Made by a program: the position numbers and the translations under genes. A stretch of 64,000 nucleotides of DNA, taken from assembly GCF_000235605.1 (NCBI RefSeq), contig NC_016584.1, positions 2,902,001 through 2,966,000 on the forward strand, in the 5' to 3' direction. Below are positions 53,614 to 62,821 of this stretch, in pieces. The stretch is from Desulfosporosinus orientis DSM 765 (GTDB lineage: Bacteria; Bacillota; Desulfitobacteriia; Desulfitobacteriales; Desulfitobacteriaceae). Each line of letters begins with the position of its first letter. The stretch's first letter is position 1. The notes below the pieces were generated by a model. It ran no database searches and was not told the origin of the DNA. It saw nothing but the letters and a program-made list of their open reading frames with translations.

Positions 53614-56600
53614 ATGTTTGTAACAAATATTAGTATAAAAAGGCCTGTATTTATAACCGTTATTATCATTGTGTTCATTGTTGTGGGAATGCTTTGCTAT
53701 CAAGGATTAAGTATTAATGACATGCCCCAGGCAGACTTTCCCTATGTAACGGTAGCCATAGAACAGCATGGGGTTGCTCCCGACCAGATGGAGACCAATG
53801 TAGCTAAGAAAGTAGAAGAAGCCATAGGCCAAATATCCGGTGTAAAGCATATTTATACAAATATCAGTGAAGGGGCATGCAATGTCATCGTTGAATTTGA
53901 CTTGGCAAAATCGCCGGATGTGGCGGCCCAGGAAGTACGGGATAAAGTCAGTTCTATACGAAAAAGTCTCCCCAGTGATATCGAAGAACCTATTATTGCA
54001 AAATATGATTTTTCAGCAACTCCTATCTTATCACTGGCAGTCAGCGGAACCTTGGACAATCGGGCTAAGTCTAAGATCGTAGATGATGTCATCACCAAGA
54101 GCCTATATACTGTGAGCGGCGTTGGCTCAGTGAAGGTATACGGCAAAGAAGAAAGGGAAATTAAGATCAAGGTGGATCTGGAGAAGCTGGCCGAGTATGG
54201 TTTGGTTCCGGCGGAAATGGTTAGCGCCATTCAGAGCGGCAATCTGGAAGTACCCGCCGGCAAGGTGACAGATGGACAAAGTGAAATATCCCTCCGAACA
54301 GATAACAAAGTCAAAAGTCTCGAGGATTTTTACAATATTACCGTTGGAGAACGTTCAGGGCGTGAGATTAAAGTCCGTGATGTTGCCACAGTATCTGACG
54401 GAATTAAAGACAAAGACAGTATTTCTTATTATGACGGCAAAGAGGCTATTGGGATCGATATCATCAAACAGTCAGGCTCGAATACAGTGTTGGTATCGGA
54501 TAATGTTAAAAAACAATTAGATTTTATCAAGGCAAATCTGCCTCAAGGGATGAGCATTGATGTTGTGGCAGATAATTCCGTGTCTATCCGTGACTCAGTA
54601 AACGAAGTCGTAAAAACAATCCTTGAAGGTTGTGTACTGGCGATTATTATTGTCTTTGTTTTCTTAAGGGAGTGGGAAAGTACCCTCATCAGCGGAATTT
54701 CTTTACCAACCTCCATTGTGACAACCTTTATTGCCATGAAGGTTATGAATTTTTCTCTGAACACTATGTCCCTTATGGCCCTGTCTTTAGCGGTAGGCTT
54801 GTTGATTGACGATGCTATTGTGGTGATCGAGAATATTGTTCGACATTTACATATGGGTAAGTCTCCCATGCAGGCAGCCCAGGAGGCAACCTCGGAAATC
54901 GGCTTAGCGGTATTGGCAACGACCTTTGCCGTGGTGGCGGTCTTTGTTCCTATCGCCATGGTTTCGGGAATTATCGGCAAGTATTTTGTAGAATTTGGAC
55001 TCACCGTAGCTTTTAGCATGCTGGTTTCTTTGTTTATTTCTTTCACTTTAGTGCCTATGATGTCTTCCCGATTGTTAAAACCTGAGCAGAAGACGAAAAA
55101 GACCTTTGTCGGTCACTTTCTGGACTGGTTTAACGACAAATTTGATTTGCTGGGAACCACCTATTCTAAAATTTTAAAGGTTGTTCTTAATCACCGTCTT
55201 ATCACTATCATCGTTACCATTATCATATTTGCGGCAAGTATGCGGATCATTCCCATGTTGGGCTTCAGCTTTATCCCATCCACCGACGCTGGGGGTGTTA
55301 ATATAAGTGCCGGTACGGACTCCGGTTTGACACTGGAGACGGTGGGGGAAAAAGCTAAAGAAATCGAAGCAAAACTCAAAAAGTATCCTGAAGTAACTCA
55401 TATGTACACCACGGTCAGTTCCGACAAAATTTCAATTTATGCTAAATTAACGGAAAAACAAGAGCGTGAAAAATCCTCACAACAGATTGCTTCAGAAATG
55501 AGAGAGGATTTAAAAGGAATTACGGGAATTGAACTGGCAGTTAAAGCAAGTTCTTTAGGACCTAACGAAGGAAAGGATGTCTCTTTTGTAATCATGGGGA
55601 CTAACATGGAGTCCATGCAGGCTTTCGCGCTGAAAGCTAAACGACTGCTAAGTCAGGATCCCCATGCCAAAGATGTAGCCCTGGATCTTAAAACGGGCAA
55701 AACCGAAACCAAATTAGAGATAAACAGGGATAAGGCCTCAGATCTGGGAGTTAATGTATCCCTGGCGGCTGCGACCATCCAGGCGCTATTCGACGGGATT
55801 GATGCGGGCAAATTTGAATGGGCTGGTGACAGGTATAACGTACGAGTGTCCTTGCAAGACGATCAGAGAAAGAGCTTAGATAATTTAGATGGGATCTATG
55901 TCAATGGCTCAAATGATCAAATGATTCCTCTAGCCAATGTATCGCAAAAAGTACTTTCTACATCCTATTCCACAATCCACCGCTATGATAGATTAGTTCA
56001 AATTGAACTTTCTGCTAATGTGGAAGGAATACCCACTGGGGACTTTTTAAACAGTTATACCAACAAGCTGGAGAATGAGATGGAAGTTCCTGCAGGCGTT
56101 ATTGTCAAGGTTGGGGGAATGAACGAAACCATGCAGGAGGGTTTCAGCAGTCTTGTCACGGCTCTCTTGATGGGCATCATGTTCATGTTCCTGGTTATGG
56201 CTATGCAGTTTGAAAGCTTTTTGGACCCCATCGCCATCATGTTCTCTCTGCCAATGGCCTTGATCGGTGCTGTTCTGGGGCTTTACATTGCCGGCAGTGA
56301 GCTGAGTATTTTATCTCTCATCGGGATCATCCTGCTGATGGGACTGGTAGCCAAAAACGGTATTTTGCTCATTGACTTTACGAAGCAGAAAATGAAAGCA
56401 GGATTCGAGGTCAAAGAGGCACTTATTGAAGCCGGGGCCGTCCGCTTAAGACCTATTCTGATGACAACCCTGGCCATGATCTTCGGCATGATTCCGGTTG
56501 CTATTGGTTCGGGTGCTGGGGCTGAAATGCGTGCGCCCATGGGGCATGCCGTTATTGGCGGCTTGATTACTTCAACGTTGTTAACCCTCTTTGTTGTCCC

Positions 56601-56703
56601 TGTCGTCTACTCATTGCTGGATAGTCTAAAGATGACCTTCCGCAGAAAGGGAAAGAAAACAGTATCCCCTATGTACCCTGGGAAAAGTGCGCCTTTTCAT
56701 TAA
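53614..56703 (+). CDS. RND family efflux permease
   Basis: The 1029-residue protein is an AcrB/MdtB-type inner-membrane pump of the HAE-1/HAE-2-like group. It shows the 12-helix, two-loop plan: the N-terminal helix (FITVIIIVFIVVGML), a periplasmic porter half (to about 330), helices 2-6 with LSLAVGLLIDDAIVVIENI (the proton-relay Asp pair), the second helix (residue 525), the second porter half and final helices with LMGLVAKNGILLIDFTKQ and PILMTTLAMIFGMIPVA. All relay residues seem intact. It presumably exports drugs or hydrophobic compounds by proton antiport. It follows the adaptor gene by 12 bases and ends in a strong terminator. Confidence 0.94.
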   Translation: MFVTNISIKRPVFITVIIIVFIVVGMLCYQGLSINDMPQADFPYVTVAIEQHGVAPDQMETNVAKKVEEAIGQISGVKHIYTNISEGACNVIVEFDLAKSPDVAAQEVRDKVSSIRKSLPSDIEEPIIAKYDFSATPILSLAVSGTLDNRAKSKIVDDVITKSLYTVSGVGSVKVYGKEEREIKIKVDLEKLAEYGLVPAEMVSAIQSGNLEVPAGKVTDGQSEISLRTDNKVKSLEDFYNITVGERSGREIKVRDVATVSDGIKDKDSISYYDGKEAIGIDIIKQSGSNTVLVSDNVKKQLDFIKANLPQGMSIDVVADNSVSIRDSVNEVVKTILEGCVLAIIIVFVFLREWESTLISGISLPTSIVTTFIAMKVMNFSLNTMSLMALSLAVGLLIDDAIVVIENIVRHLHMGKSPMQAAQEATSEIGLAVLATTFAVVAVFVPIAMVSGIIGKYFVEFGLTVAFSMLVSLFISFTLVPMMSSRLLKPEQKTKKTFVGHFLDWFNDKFDLLGTTYSKILKVVLNHRLITIIVTIIIFAASMRIIPMLGFSFIPSTDAGGVNISAGTDSGLTLETVGEKAKEIEAKLKKYPEVTHMYTTVSSDKISIYAKLTEKQEREKSSQQIASEMREDLKGITGIELAVKASSLGPNEGKDVSFVIMGTNMESMQAFALKAKRLLSQDPHAKDVALDLKTGKTETKLEINRDKASDLGVNVSLAAATIQALFDGIDAGKFEWAGDRYNVRVSLQDDQRKSLDNLDGIYVNGSNDQMIPLANVSQKVLSTSYSTIHRYDRLVQIELSANVEGIPTGDFLNSYTNKLENEMEVPAGVIVKVGGMNETMQEGFSSLVTALLMGIMFMFLVMAMQFESFLDPIAIMFSLPMALIGAVLGLYIAGSELSILSLIGIILLMGLVAKNGILLIDFTKQKMKAGFEVKEALIEAGAVRLRPILMTTLAMIFGMIPVAIGSGAGAEMRAPMGHAVIGGLITSTLLTLFVVPVVYSLLDSLKMTFRRKGKKTVSPMYPGKSAPFH

Positions 56704-56726
56704 TAAATTATAATTTCCCTGGGATT

Positions 56727-56769
56727 AAAAAAGATCCTATTGCTTTAGTAACTGCAATAGGATCTTTTT
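56727..56769. terminator. Bidirectional terminator between RND permease and DMT exporter
   Basis: AAAAAGATCCTATTGC (56727-56743 region) pairs with GCAATAGGATCTTTTT (56754-56769) around a 10-base loop, with T-runs on both strands. It ends both convergent genes. Confidence 0.85.
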
Positions 56770-56781
56770 AGCCCGGGTGTG

Positions 56782-57726
56782 TTAATTTTCAGACCCACAG
56801 ACACTGTGTAAAATCATACCTAAGATGACAAGGCCCATACCGGCTAAGGACCAAAGCGTTGGGTATGCCCCATGAAGAATTATTAATTCTCCCAACAGAG
56901 CAAAAATCACTTCTCCTGATTGAGTCGCTTCCACTGCAGCCAGTTTATGTACATCGCCCTTCACCATATCCGTTGCCGAGAAGAAGAGTGTTGTGGCAAT
57001 GACTCCTGAAGACAGAGCCACGATCAGGCTCTGAGATGCTTGATTCAGGCTGGGAAGGCCAATCTCCGCCATGCCGAGGGCGGATAACACAAACCAAAAG
57101 GGAAGGCTGGCCAGTGTCATTCCCAGGACTCTTTGAAAAGTATCAATATCATCCCCGCACACTTCCATCATCTTGCGATTTCCTAAAGGGTAAGCAAAGG
57201 CTGCCAGCAGAACGGGAAAAACTCCATAAAAGATGTCCTTGCCGTTGAGTGTCCGGGCCTGCTGGATTTGTATGAGGACTACTCCCATTAAAATAAGCAG
57301 GGAAAGGGCTAAGCCGCGCAGAGGTAGGGTAGAACCGATTTTATGGAACCAAGACTTGCCGGCAGTTTCTTTAGCAAAAAAGGGAACAAGGAGGGAACCG
57401 GCCACAATGGTAATTTGCCACATGCTGGCAACCAACCAAGCAGGTCCGTATGCTGCTGCAAAACAAAGAGGTGCATAGAATAATCCGAAGCCAACAGTAC
57501 TCCAACCCAGCCAAGCTAAAGGTCTGCTGTGCAAAGCCGATAATAGAGGTTTAAGATTTCCTCTCGTCATAACAATGATTACCAGAAAGGGTAACATGAA
57601 AAAATATCTTAAAACTGCACTCCATACCCAACTCCCGCCGGATAAATCCATAGCCCGATTTAAGACAAAGGTTACTGCAAAAAAGAACGACGCTAATATT
57701 CCAAGCAGAATCGACTTCAAACTCAT
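56782..57726 (-). CDS. DMT-superfamily multidrug resistance-type exporter
   Basis: The 314-residue membrane protein has ten hydrophobic segments and the EamA-like two-repeat plan. Seen are FFFAVTFVLNRAMDLSGGSW in helix 1 and VFALLGELIILHG near the last repeats, typical of the multidrug resistance efflux (EmrE-like, PF13536) group. AEIGLPSLNQ lies in a loop. The substrate is unknown. Upstream AGGAATGAG gives a fair ribosome binding site. Confidence 0.8.
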   Translation of the reverse strand: MSLKSILLGILASFFFAVTFVLNRAMDLSGGSWVWSAVLRYFFMLPFLVIIVMTRGNLKPLLSALHSRPLAWLGWSTVGFGLFYAPLCFAAAYGPAWLVASMWQITIVAGSLLVPFFAKETAGKSWFHKIGSTLPLRGLALSLLILMGVVLIQIQQARTLNGKDIFYGVFPVLLAAFAYPLGNRKMMEVCGDDIDTFQRVLGMTLASLPFWFVLSALGMAEIGLPSLNQASQSLIVALSSGVIATTLFFSATDMVKGDVHKLAAVEATQSGEVIFALLGELIILHGAYPTLWSLAGMGLVILGMILHSVCGSEN

Positions 57727-57794
57727 TCCTCCGAACCACTATCATTTAAGCTTATTGAAACAAAATACCGTTAAAACCTTACCCATGTTTACTG

Positions 57795-58781
57795 TTATTT
57801 AAATTTTATCAGGTTGGCTGCTTGCTTAAGTTGCTCATCCAGCACCTTGGCATAAATTCTTGTGGTTCTGGGATCCGAATGGCCAAGAGCATCCTGAACA
57901 ATGGCCAAGTTGTCTGTTTCGCGCAGGAGCAGCGTAGCAAATGTGGATCTCATCTTATGGACACTAAAGCCCTCTGTGTTATGGCCAAGAGTTTTGAGGA
58001 TGGTCATGTATTTCGCGATAAGATTTTGCACCGCTCTTTTACTGATGCGCTTTCCCTGCATAGATAAAAAGAGGGCATCAACATCTTGGCGGACATAGCG
58101 AGGGCGTTCATTGAGCAAATAATCATTCAGGGCTTGGCCCACATCCTCGTTAAAATAAATAACTGTTTCTTTATTCCCCTTGCGGAGGATCTCAAAATAA
58201 CCTTTATTAAGATTTGTCTTGCTGATATCAAGGTTACAAAGTTCCGATAAGCGCAGCCCTGTGCCGATCAGCGTAAGAACAATGGCATAATCCCTTTTCT
58301 CGGTATAGACGTGATATTTGAGCTGGCCTTCTGATAATCCTATACCAGTTTCCAAAGCATCCGTTAAATCCGCAATCTCGTTAGGCTCCAATGCTTTGGG
58401 AAGTTTTTGGTTTATATTAATGGGATCTAGTTTTATGGTAATATCTTTATGTATCATTTCTTCACGAAGCAAGTACCGGTATAATGACCTTATAACGGTT
58501 TGTTTTCGGGCCAGAGCACGAGAGCCATTAGCTCGTTCAGTATTGGACCAGCTTAAATAGGACTCAATATGCCGATGACCGACCCTTGCCATGTCTGACA
58601 GCTGAATATCTGATGAAGAAGAAGGGAAATCTGGCATTAAGCCGCATAAATACTGGAAAAACATACATAGTTCATAGGTATAGGCAACTTGAGTGGATTT
58701 CGATTTATTGGTTACGGCAAGATGGTTAATAAAATCTTTGGCGAATGAGGGAAGAGGGTACTGGTTAAATCTAGTATCCAT
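57795..58781 (-). CDS. XerS-like tyrosine recombinase
   Basis: The 328-residue protein is a site-specific tyrosine recombinase. An N-terminal SAM-like core-binding domain (FAKDFINHLAVTNKSKSTQVAYTYE, ends FAKDFINHL and STQVAYTYE) is followed by the catalytic domain with GTGLRLSELCNL (Arg), LRKGNKE (Lys), VHKMRSTFATLLL (HxxR) and LGHSDPRTTRIYAKV (His, Tyr). All catalytic residues are present. Length and N-terminal domain resemble XerS/XerC-like chromosome dimer recombinases more than a phage integrase. GGAGG places the start at ATG 58781; TTG 58787 is too close. A dif-like site was not found by eye. Confidence 0.85.
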   Translation of the reverse strand: MDTRFNQYPLPSFAKDFINHLAVTNKSKSTQVAYTYELCMFFQYLCGLMPDFPSSSSDIQLSDMARVGHRHIESYLSWSNTERANGSRALARKQTVIRSLYRYLLREEMIHKDITIKLDPININQKLPKALEPNEIADLTDALETGIGLSEGQLKYHVYTEKRDYAIVLTLIGTGLRLSELCNLDISKTNLNKGYFEILRKGNKETVIYFNEDVGQALNDYLLNERPRYVRQDVDALFLSMQGKRISKRAVQNLIAKYMTILKTLGHNTEGFSVHKMRSTFATLLLRETDNLAIVQDALGHSDPRTTRIYAKVLDEQLKQAANLIKFK

Positions 58782-58829
58782 TATCAAACCTCCAATAGTT
58801 TAAGTGTAGTTAATTTGAAGGAGGAAACC

Positions 58830-59252
58830 ATGAATTTAAAGATTCAATTTGATTGTGCAAATATTAATTGGGATTTAGTGTCTGGAACTTTAAAAATGGT
58901 TGGCATGGCCACCTATGCAGCGGAAATTCATAAGAAAGCTTTTGAAAATAGCCATACAGTAGTGTTTATTTTTGACGACGACAGATTAATTGGCTTTGGC
59001 AGGGCAATTTCAGATGGGGCATATCAAGGTGCCATTTACGATGTAGCAATATTGCCGGAGTACCAGGGTCAAGGGATTGGAAGAATGATTGTGGACAGTA
59101 TTAAAAAGTCACTTCAAAACTGCAATCTCATATTATATGCTGCCCCCGGCAAAGAACAATTTTATGAAAAGCTTAATTTTAAGAGAATGAAGACAGGGAT
59201 GGCTCTTTTCTGCAACGCCGCCGACATGCAAAAAAGGGGTTTTACGGAGTAA
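58830..59252 (+). CDS. GNAT family N-acetyltransferase
   Basis: The 140-residue single-domain GNAT has the acetyl-CoA loop DVAILPEYQGQGIGRMIVDSI (seen as LPEYQGQGIGRMI) near residue 72 and AAPGKEQFYEKLNF. The target is unknown. AAGGAGG sits 5 bases ahead of the ATG at 58830; a TTG at 58815 lies before that site. It diverges from the recombinase gene with only 48 bases between, so the two may share control. Confidence 0.88.
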   Translation: MNLKIQFDCANINWDLVSGTLKMVGMATYAAEIHKKAFENSHTVVFIFDDDRLIGFGRAISDGAYQGAIYDVAILPEYQGQGIGRMIVDSIKKSLQNCNLILYAAPGKEQFYEKLNFKRMKTGMALFCNAADMQKRGFTE

Positions 59253-59411
59253 GGCTTAAGTCACATCATTGTTGTCCTAGGCAGAACAAGGCAAGGGCTT
59301 TTCTGGAAGTAATAAACTCAAAAATCGGATCGTAACCAAGCCTCCTAATGCTCTTATTCTTCATAAGCTATAGCAGCTTGAGTTTCAGAAGAGTTTGAAA
59401 GGATGAGACCA

Positions 59412-59975
59412 TTGAGCAAGCTGGATATATTGCGGAAAATCCTAGGAGCAGTTGAAGAATCCATGCCTGTTTCTGATGAAAGGACAAACCACAAGGATAA
59501 TCAGGTTAAGAGCAGGCCTAAAAAATTAACAGACAATCCAGAGGAAGAAGCTATAAGAGCATTAGCCCAAGAATTTGCCAAGGCTTTAAACAACCGTGAC
59601 TATGAACATTTGGACGGTAGGGCAGAGTACCATCTCTATACTATGAACCACCTGATCGAGCTTGTAAAGAACAATGACGAACAAAAAACCATAAAACTGT
59701 TTAATGAGAATAAAATTAAATCCAAGTTTGAAGACTGTGAGTTTATCTCAATTACCTTTAGTACCGACCCAGAGCAAGCGGTAGTTGTTTATAATGTCAG
59801 GACCTGCCTTGACAGTGCTGCAGAAAAATTCTTTAATGAATTAAACAAGAACAACAAGACAAATACCATTAAAAGCGGAACTCCTTTCAGCACCGTCTAT
59901 ACCCTTGTCGTGAAAAAGGAAAAGGGAGCTTGGAAAGTAAATAACTTCGAGGCTACGGGGAATTTAAAAGCTTAG
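59412..59975 (+). CDS. NTF2-like/unknown cytosolic protein
   Basis: The protein (187 residues from TTG 59412) has a charged, flexible N-terminus and a fold that looks NTF2/SnoaL-like: EFAKALNNRDYEHLDG, then VVVYNVRTCLDS and STVYTLVVKKEKGAWKVNNFEATG as successive beta strands. No catalytic residue stands out. AAAGGA ends 9 bases ahead of the TTG; the ATG at 59403 touches that site, so TTG is preferred. Function unknown. Followed by an imperfect hairpin. Confidence 0.6.
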   Translation: MSKLDILRKILGAVEESMPVSDERTNHKDNQVKSRPKKLTDNPEEEAIRALAQEFAKALNNRDYEHLDGRAEYHLYTMNHLIELVKNNDEQKTIKLFNENKIKSKFEDCEFISITFSTDPEQAVVVYNVRTCLDSAAEKFFNELNKNNKTNTIKSGTPFSTVYTLVVKKEKGAWKVNNFEATGNLKA

Positions 59976-60009
59976 TAACATACTACTTGGGAATGCTCTA
60001 AAAAATATA

Positions 60010-60048
60010 GGGCCCTGCTGCAACAACATGCAACAGAGCCTTTTGTTT
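60010..60048. terminator. Imperfect hairpin terminator
   Basis: GGCCCTGCTGCA (60011-60022) pairs with TGCAACAGAGCC (60029-60040) with two G-T pairs, followed by TTTTGTTT. Confidence 0.65.
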
Positions 60049-60099
60049 ATCTATAGTTGCCTAAAAATGCGCTTAATGGCTATTATTCTCTGAAAGTGC

Positions 60100-60121
60100 A
60101 AATAACAACGCGTTGTTATTT
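60100..60121. repeat. 22-bp perfect palindrome at the 3' end of sfsA
   Basis: AAATAACAACG (60100-60110) and CGTTGTTATTT (60111-60121) form a perfect palindrome with no spacer, just one base after the sfsA stop. It may be a terminator of sfsA or a protein site. Confidence 0.5.
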
Positions 60122-60817
60122 TTAGATTCGAACATCTACCGGAGTCCCCAGGGTTATCTCGTCCTCAGAGACTATAGAATCATAGGCCAGGACTTTTACG
60201 CCTTTTTCAGCGGCAAGCTTTAGGGCCTTTGTGAATTCCGGGTCTCTTATTTCAAAGGGTTTAAAATATTTAACCCCTTTCATCTGAATGAGAAAGACAA
60301 CATAACCGGCATACCCTGCTTCCACAGCTTTCACCATTTCATAAAGATGTTTGGTACCCCTGAGAGTGGGAGCATCCGGGAACATGGCGATACCATCGGT
60401 TTCCAGAGTCACACCCTTTACCTCGATAAAACCCTTTTTCTCCTTAGTTTCAAAGTATAAGTCAAATCTGGAATTGCCGAAAACCACCTCTCTGGACAAC
60501 ACAGTGACATCATGAAGCTCTTTGACGTTTCCATCTTGGATACCCTGATAGACCACAGTATTGGGAACTTGAGAATCGATATTGATCAGGAGATTCCCTT
60601 TATAGACAGCAATCAGGGAGTACTTGGTTTTCCGTTTGGGATTGTTGCTTTCTTCTAGAATTACCACATTGCCTTCCTGGAGCAGTTCCTTGCAGCGCCC
60701 GGTGTTTTTAACATGAACAATTTCTTCATGGTTGTCTAGCAGTACATGAGCAATAAATCGATTAGGCCGTTTTAAAAATTTTGCAGCTATAGCAGAGGGA
60801 TATTTCAAACCTGGCAC
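60122..60817 (-). CDS. sfsA: SfsA family protein (DNA/RNA nuclease SfsA)
   Basis: The 231-residue protein matches SfsA. Seen are FIAHVLLDNHEEIVHVKNTGRCKEL (ends FIAHVLLD and HVKNTGRC), SRFDLYF, KKGFIEVKGVTLE, DAPTLRGTKHL and VFLIQMKGV. A PD-(D/E)XK-like nuclease core (SRFDLYF...FIEVKG) is present. E. coli SfsA was first linked to sugar fermentation and later to DNA binding; the physiological role is unsure. It lies between a 187-residue unknown gene and an SDR. Confidence 0.92.
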   Translation of the reverse strand: MPGLKYPSAIAAKFLKRPNRFIAHVLLDNHEEIVHVKNTGRCKELLQEGNVVILEESNNPKRKTKYSLIAVYKGNLLINIDSQVPNTVVYQGIQDGNVKELHDVTVLSREVVFGNSRFDLYFETKEKKGFIEVKGVTLETDGIAMFPDAPTLRGTKHLYEMVKAVEAGYAGYVVFLIQMKGVKYFKPFEIRDPEFTKALKLAAEKGVKVLAYDSIVSEDEITLGTPVDVRI

Positions 60818-60862
60818 TCCTTTTATTCTTAAATTCGGACTTTCTTCCAGTCCAATCTGCCC

Positions 60863-61666
60863 TTAATTAAGAGTTTCCCGCTCCTTAAGCCATTGGGAAA
60901 ATTCAAGGGCAGATATTCGTTCAGCGGTTATACCATCGGACTTGCTGGAAGCTAAGAATATAATAGGCTCGATCATTACTCTGGGGCGCAGCAGCGGGAA
61001 TGTAATCTGTCGCCTAAATTCTTCGGGAATCATCCCGGTATCCGTTGCTCCGCCGGGAAGCAGCATATTGACAGTAATTCCATAGGTCTGAAGGTCCGCG
61101 GCCATGATATAGGACAGTGATTCAGTTGCGGCGCGAGATGGCCCATAGGGGATAAAGCCTTGGCGTTTCATAGTTTCATGATTCATGGAAATGTTGATGA
61201 TTTTTCCATAGCCCTGTTTAATCATGAGAGGAGCAAATCCCCGGGCAACCAGAAAATAACCTGTGAGATTGGTGTCAATCAGATTGCGGAATCCTTCAGG
61301 GGTAACCTGGAAAAAAGGCTGCGGTTCGATGAGGAAGCGCTTATTGACGGTTTGCATGCCAATGCCGGCGTTATTAACTAAAACGTCAAGTTTTCCCCAT
61401 GTTTTTTCTACCCAATGAACGGCATCGGCAACCGATGTTTCTGAACGAACATCTAAGGGCAAAGGATAGGCATCCAGACCCGATGATGCAAGCCGTTTAA
61501 TTTGATTATTCAATTTTACTCCCGGCCGGGATGCTAAAGCAACTGTAGCTCCCGAACGAAGAAGCCCCTCTGCCATGGCCAGCCCGATGCCGCTTGAAGC
61601 ACCAGTCACAACAATGTGGATTCCCGATAAGTCTGTGTTAGGTTTTGAAGTAAATATATCCGTCAT
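60863..61666 (-). CDS. Short-chain dehydrogenase/reductase with altered catalytic lysine
   Basis: The 267-residue protein has the SDR cofactor loop VVTGASSGIGLAMA near residue 16 and the NNAGIGMQ motif near 97. At the active site the text is GKIINISMNHETMKRQGFIPYGPSRAA: the expected YxxxK reads YGPSR, with Arg (CGC) in place of the catalytic Lys, and the Ser of the triad is in NISMNH. It may still reduce a substrate poorly, or be a binding protein. AGGAGGCC precedes the ATG. The substrate is unknown. Confidence 0.85.
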   Translation of the reverse strand: MTDIFTSKPNTDLSGIHIVVTGASSGIGLAMAEGLLRSGATVALASRPGVKLNNQIKRLASSGLDAYPLPLDVRSETSVADAVHWVEKTWGKLDVLVNNAGIGMQTVNKRFLIEPQPFFQVTPEGFRNLIDTNLTGYFLVARGFAPLMIKQGYGKIINISMNHETMKRQGFIPYGPSRAATESLSYIMAADLQTYGITVNMLLPGGATDTGMIPEEFRRQITFPLLRPRVMIEPIIFLASSKSDGITAERISALEFSQWLKERETLN

Positions 61667-61921
61667 TTTTGGCCTCCTGAAAAATTGTACTATGAGTATA
61701 ATACGAAAAGGGGAAAAAAGAAAACCAGTATTTTTGTCAGCAGCCGCGGCGATATGAACATTAAAAAAGAAGGAAAGCAGCAGATTATTAATTTTAGTTA
61801 AATTTTAAATTTTCTTGGTTTGGAGAGTTTTCGTAGAAGGAGTTTAAGAAACATTCCAGAATTCTTATAAAATTATTAATCCTATTGGGGTTAGTTAGCT
61901 TGTTGTAAGGAGGATGCCTTT

Positions 61922-62602
61922 ATGGATGCTGTCGTTCTAAATAATATTCCCTGCCAAATTGACCTGGAAATACTTTGCAAGAAGTTACGTCTTAAAGAAG
62001 ACAGTTCTTTTTACGAAGAAGTCGCAAAACTGGTAGCTGAGGCGCAGCAAATTGCCCGGCCAAAAGGAATCTACAAAAGTACTCTTATCGAAGAAAAGGG
62101 CGATAATTTTGTTACAATTGAAGGAATTAAATTTACAAGCAAAATTTTGAGAAAAAACATCGGTGAAAATTACATGGTCTTTCCCTTTGTGGCAACATGT
62201 GGGGTGGAGATCGAGGAATGGTCAAAACAATTTGATGACTATTTTACAGTCTATTGTGTGGATACAATTAAGGAAATGGTTCTGCAAAATGCACGTCAAG
62301 CTTTAATGTCACAAATTGATAAAATCTTTAATTTAGAACATGCTTCCAATATGAACCCAGGCTCACTTCCGGACTGGCCAATCACGGAACAAAGACCGCT
62401 ATTTAAACTTTTAGGAAATGTCGAAGAGTTAATCGGCGTTCATCTTACAGAAAGCTGCCTTTTATTGCCGGTAAAAACCGTATCTGGTATACGTTTTTTC
62501 AAAGAAAGTTCATTTGAAAGCTGTCAATTGTGTCTCAAACTAGAGTGTCCTAATCGAAAAGCTCCTTTTAATGAAGAAATGTATAAGCAGTATCATGGAT
62601 AA
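61922..62602 (+). CDS. Stand-alone MetH-activation-domain protein with Cys tail
   Basis: The 226-residue protein matches the vitamin B12-dependent methionine synthase activation domain, without the rest of MetH: FPFVATCGVEIEEW, MNPGSLPDWPITEQRPLFKLL (ends MNPGSLPDW and PLFKLL), then GVHLTESCLLLPVKTVSGI. It ends in CQLCLKLECPNRK, a CxxCx4C that could bind a cluster or zinc. In MetH this domain binds SAM and remethylates inactive cobalamin. Stand-alone copies are seen with corrinoid methyltransferases in anaerobes, so it might serve the corrinoid protein at 49.9 kb; this is inference. AAGGAGGATG precedes the ATG. Confidence 0.82.
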   Translation: MDAVVLNNIPCQIDLEILCKKLRLKEDSSFYEEVAKLVAEAQQIARPKGIYKSTLIEEKGDNFVTIEGIKFTSKILRKNIGENYMVFPFVATCGVEIEEWSKQFDDYFTVYCVDTIKEMVLQNARQALMSQIDKIFNLEHASNMNPGSLPDWPITEQRPLFKLLGNVEELIGVHLTESCLLLPVKTVSGIRFFKESSFESCQLCLKLECPNRKAPFNEEMYKQYHG

Positions 62603-62611
62603 TTTAAGAGC

Positions 62612-62644
62612 AGGGACTTAACCTTTAGTGGTTAAGTCCTTTTC
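62612..62644 (+). terminator. Terminator after the activation-domain gene
   Basis: GGACTTAACC (62614-62623) pairs with GGTTAAGTCC (62630-62639), with TTTTCT following. Confidence 0.85.
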
Positions 62645-62742
62645 TAATCCTATACAAAAAAAGACGTGACTCATTTTCAGGGAAATGGTGTAGTCCACAA
62701 ATGTGGCGCGTGGCCGCGAAACCATAGTCATCTATAAATATC

Positions 62743-62778
62743 TTGATATAGTTAGCTGAAATTAGTTGACTATGTCAA
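62743..62778. promoter_or_regulatory. Inverted repeat ahead of the MarR-GNAT gene
   Basis: TTGATATAGT (62743-62752) is inverted as ACTATGTCAA (62769-62778) with one mismatch. It lies about 45-80 bases upstream of the ATG and could be the autoregulatory operator of the MarR part. Confidence 0.45.
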
Positions 62779-62821
62779 GTTAATGTGGTAATTTTAAACG
62801 AAATATGGAGGAGGCAACACT

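Noticed and set aside
54543-55046. Antisense frame (167 codons) inside the RND permease
   Set aside because: It mirrors hydrophobic helices of the permease and has no start signal.
57795-58781. Phage integrase marking a prophage
   Set aside because: The protein is a XerS-like recombinase and no phage structural, lysis or replication genes or attachment repeats are nearby.
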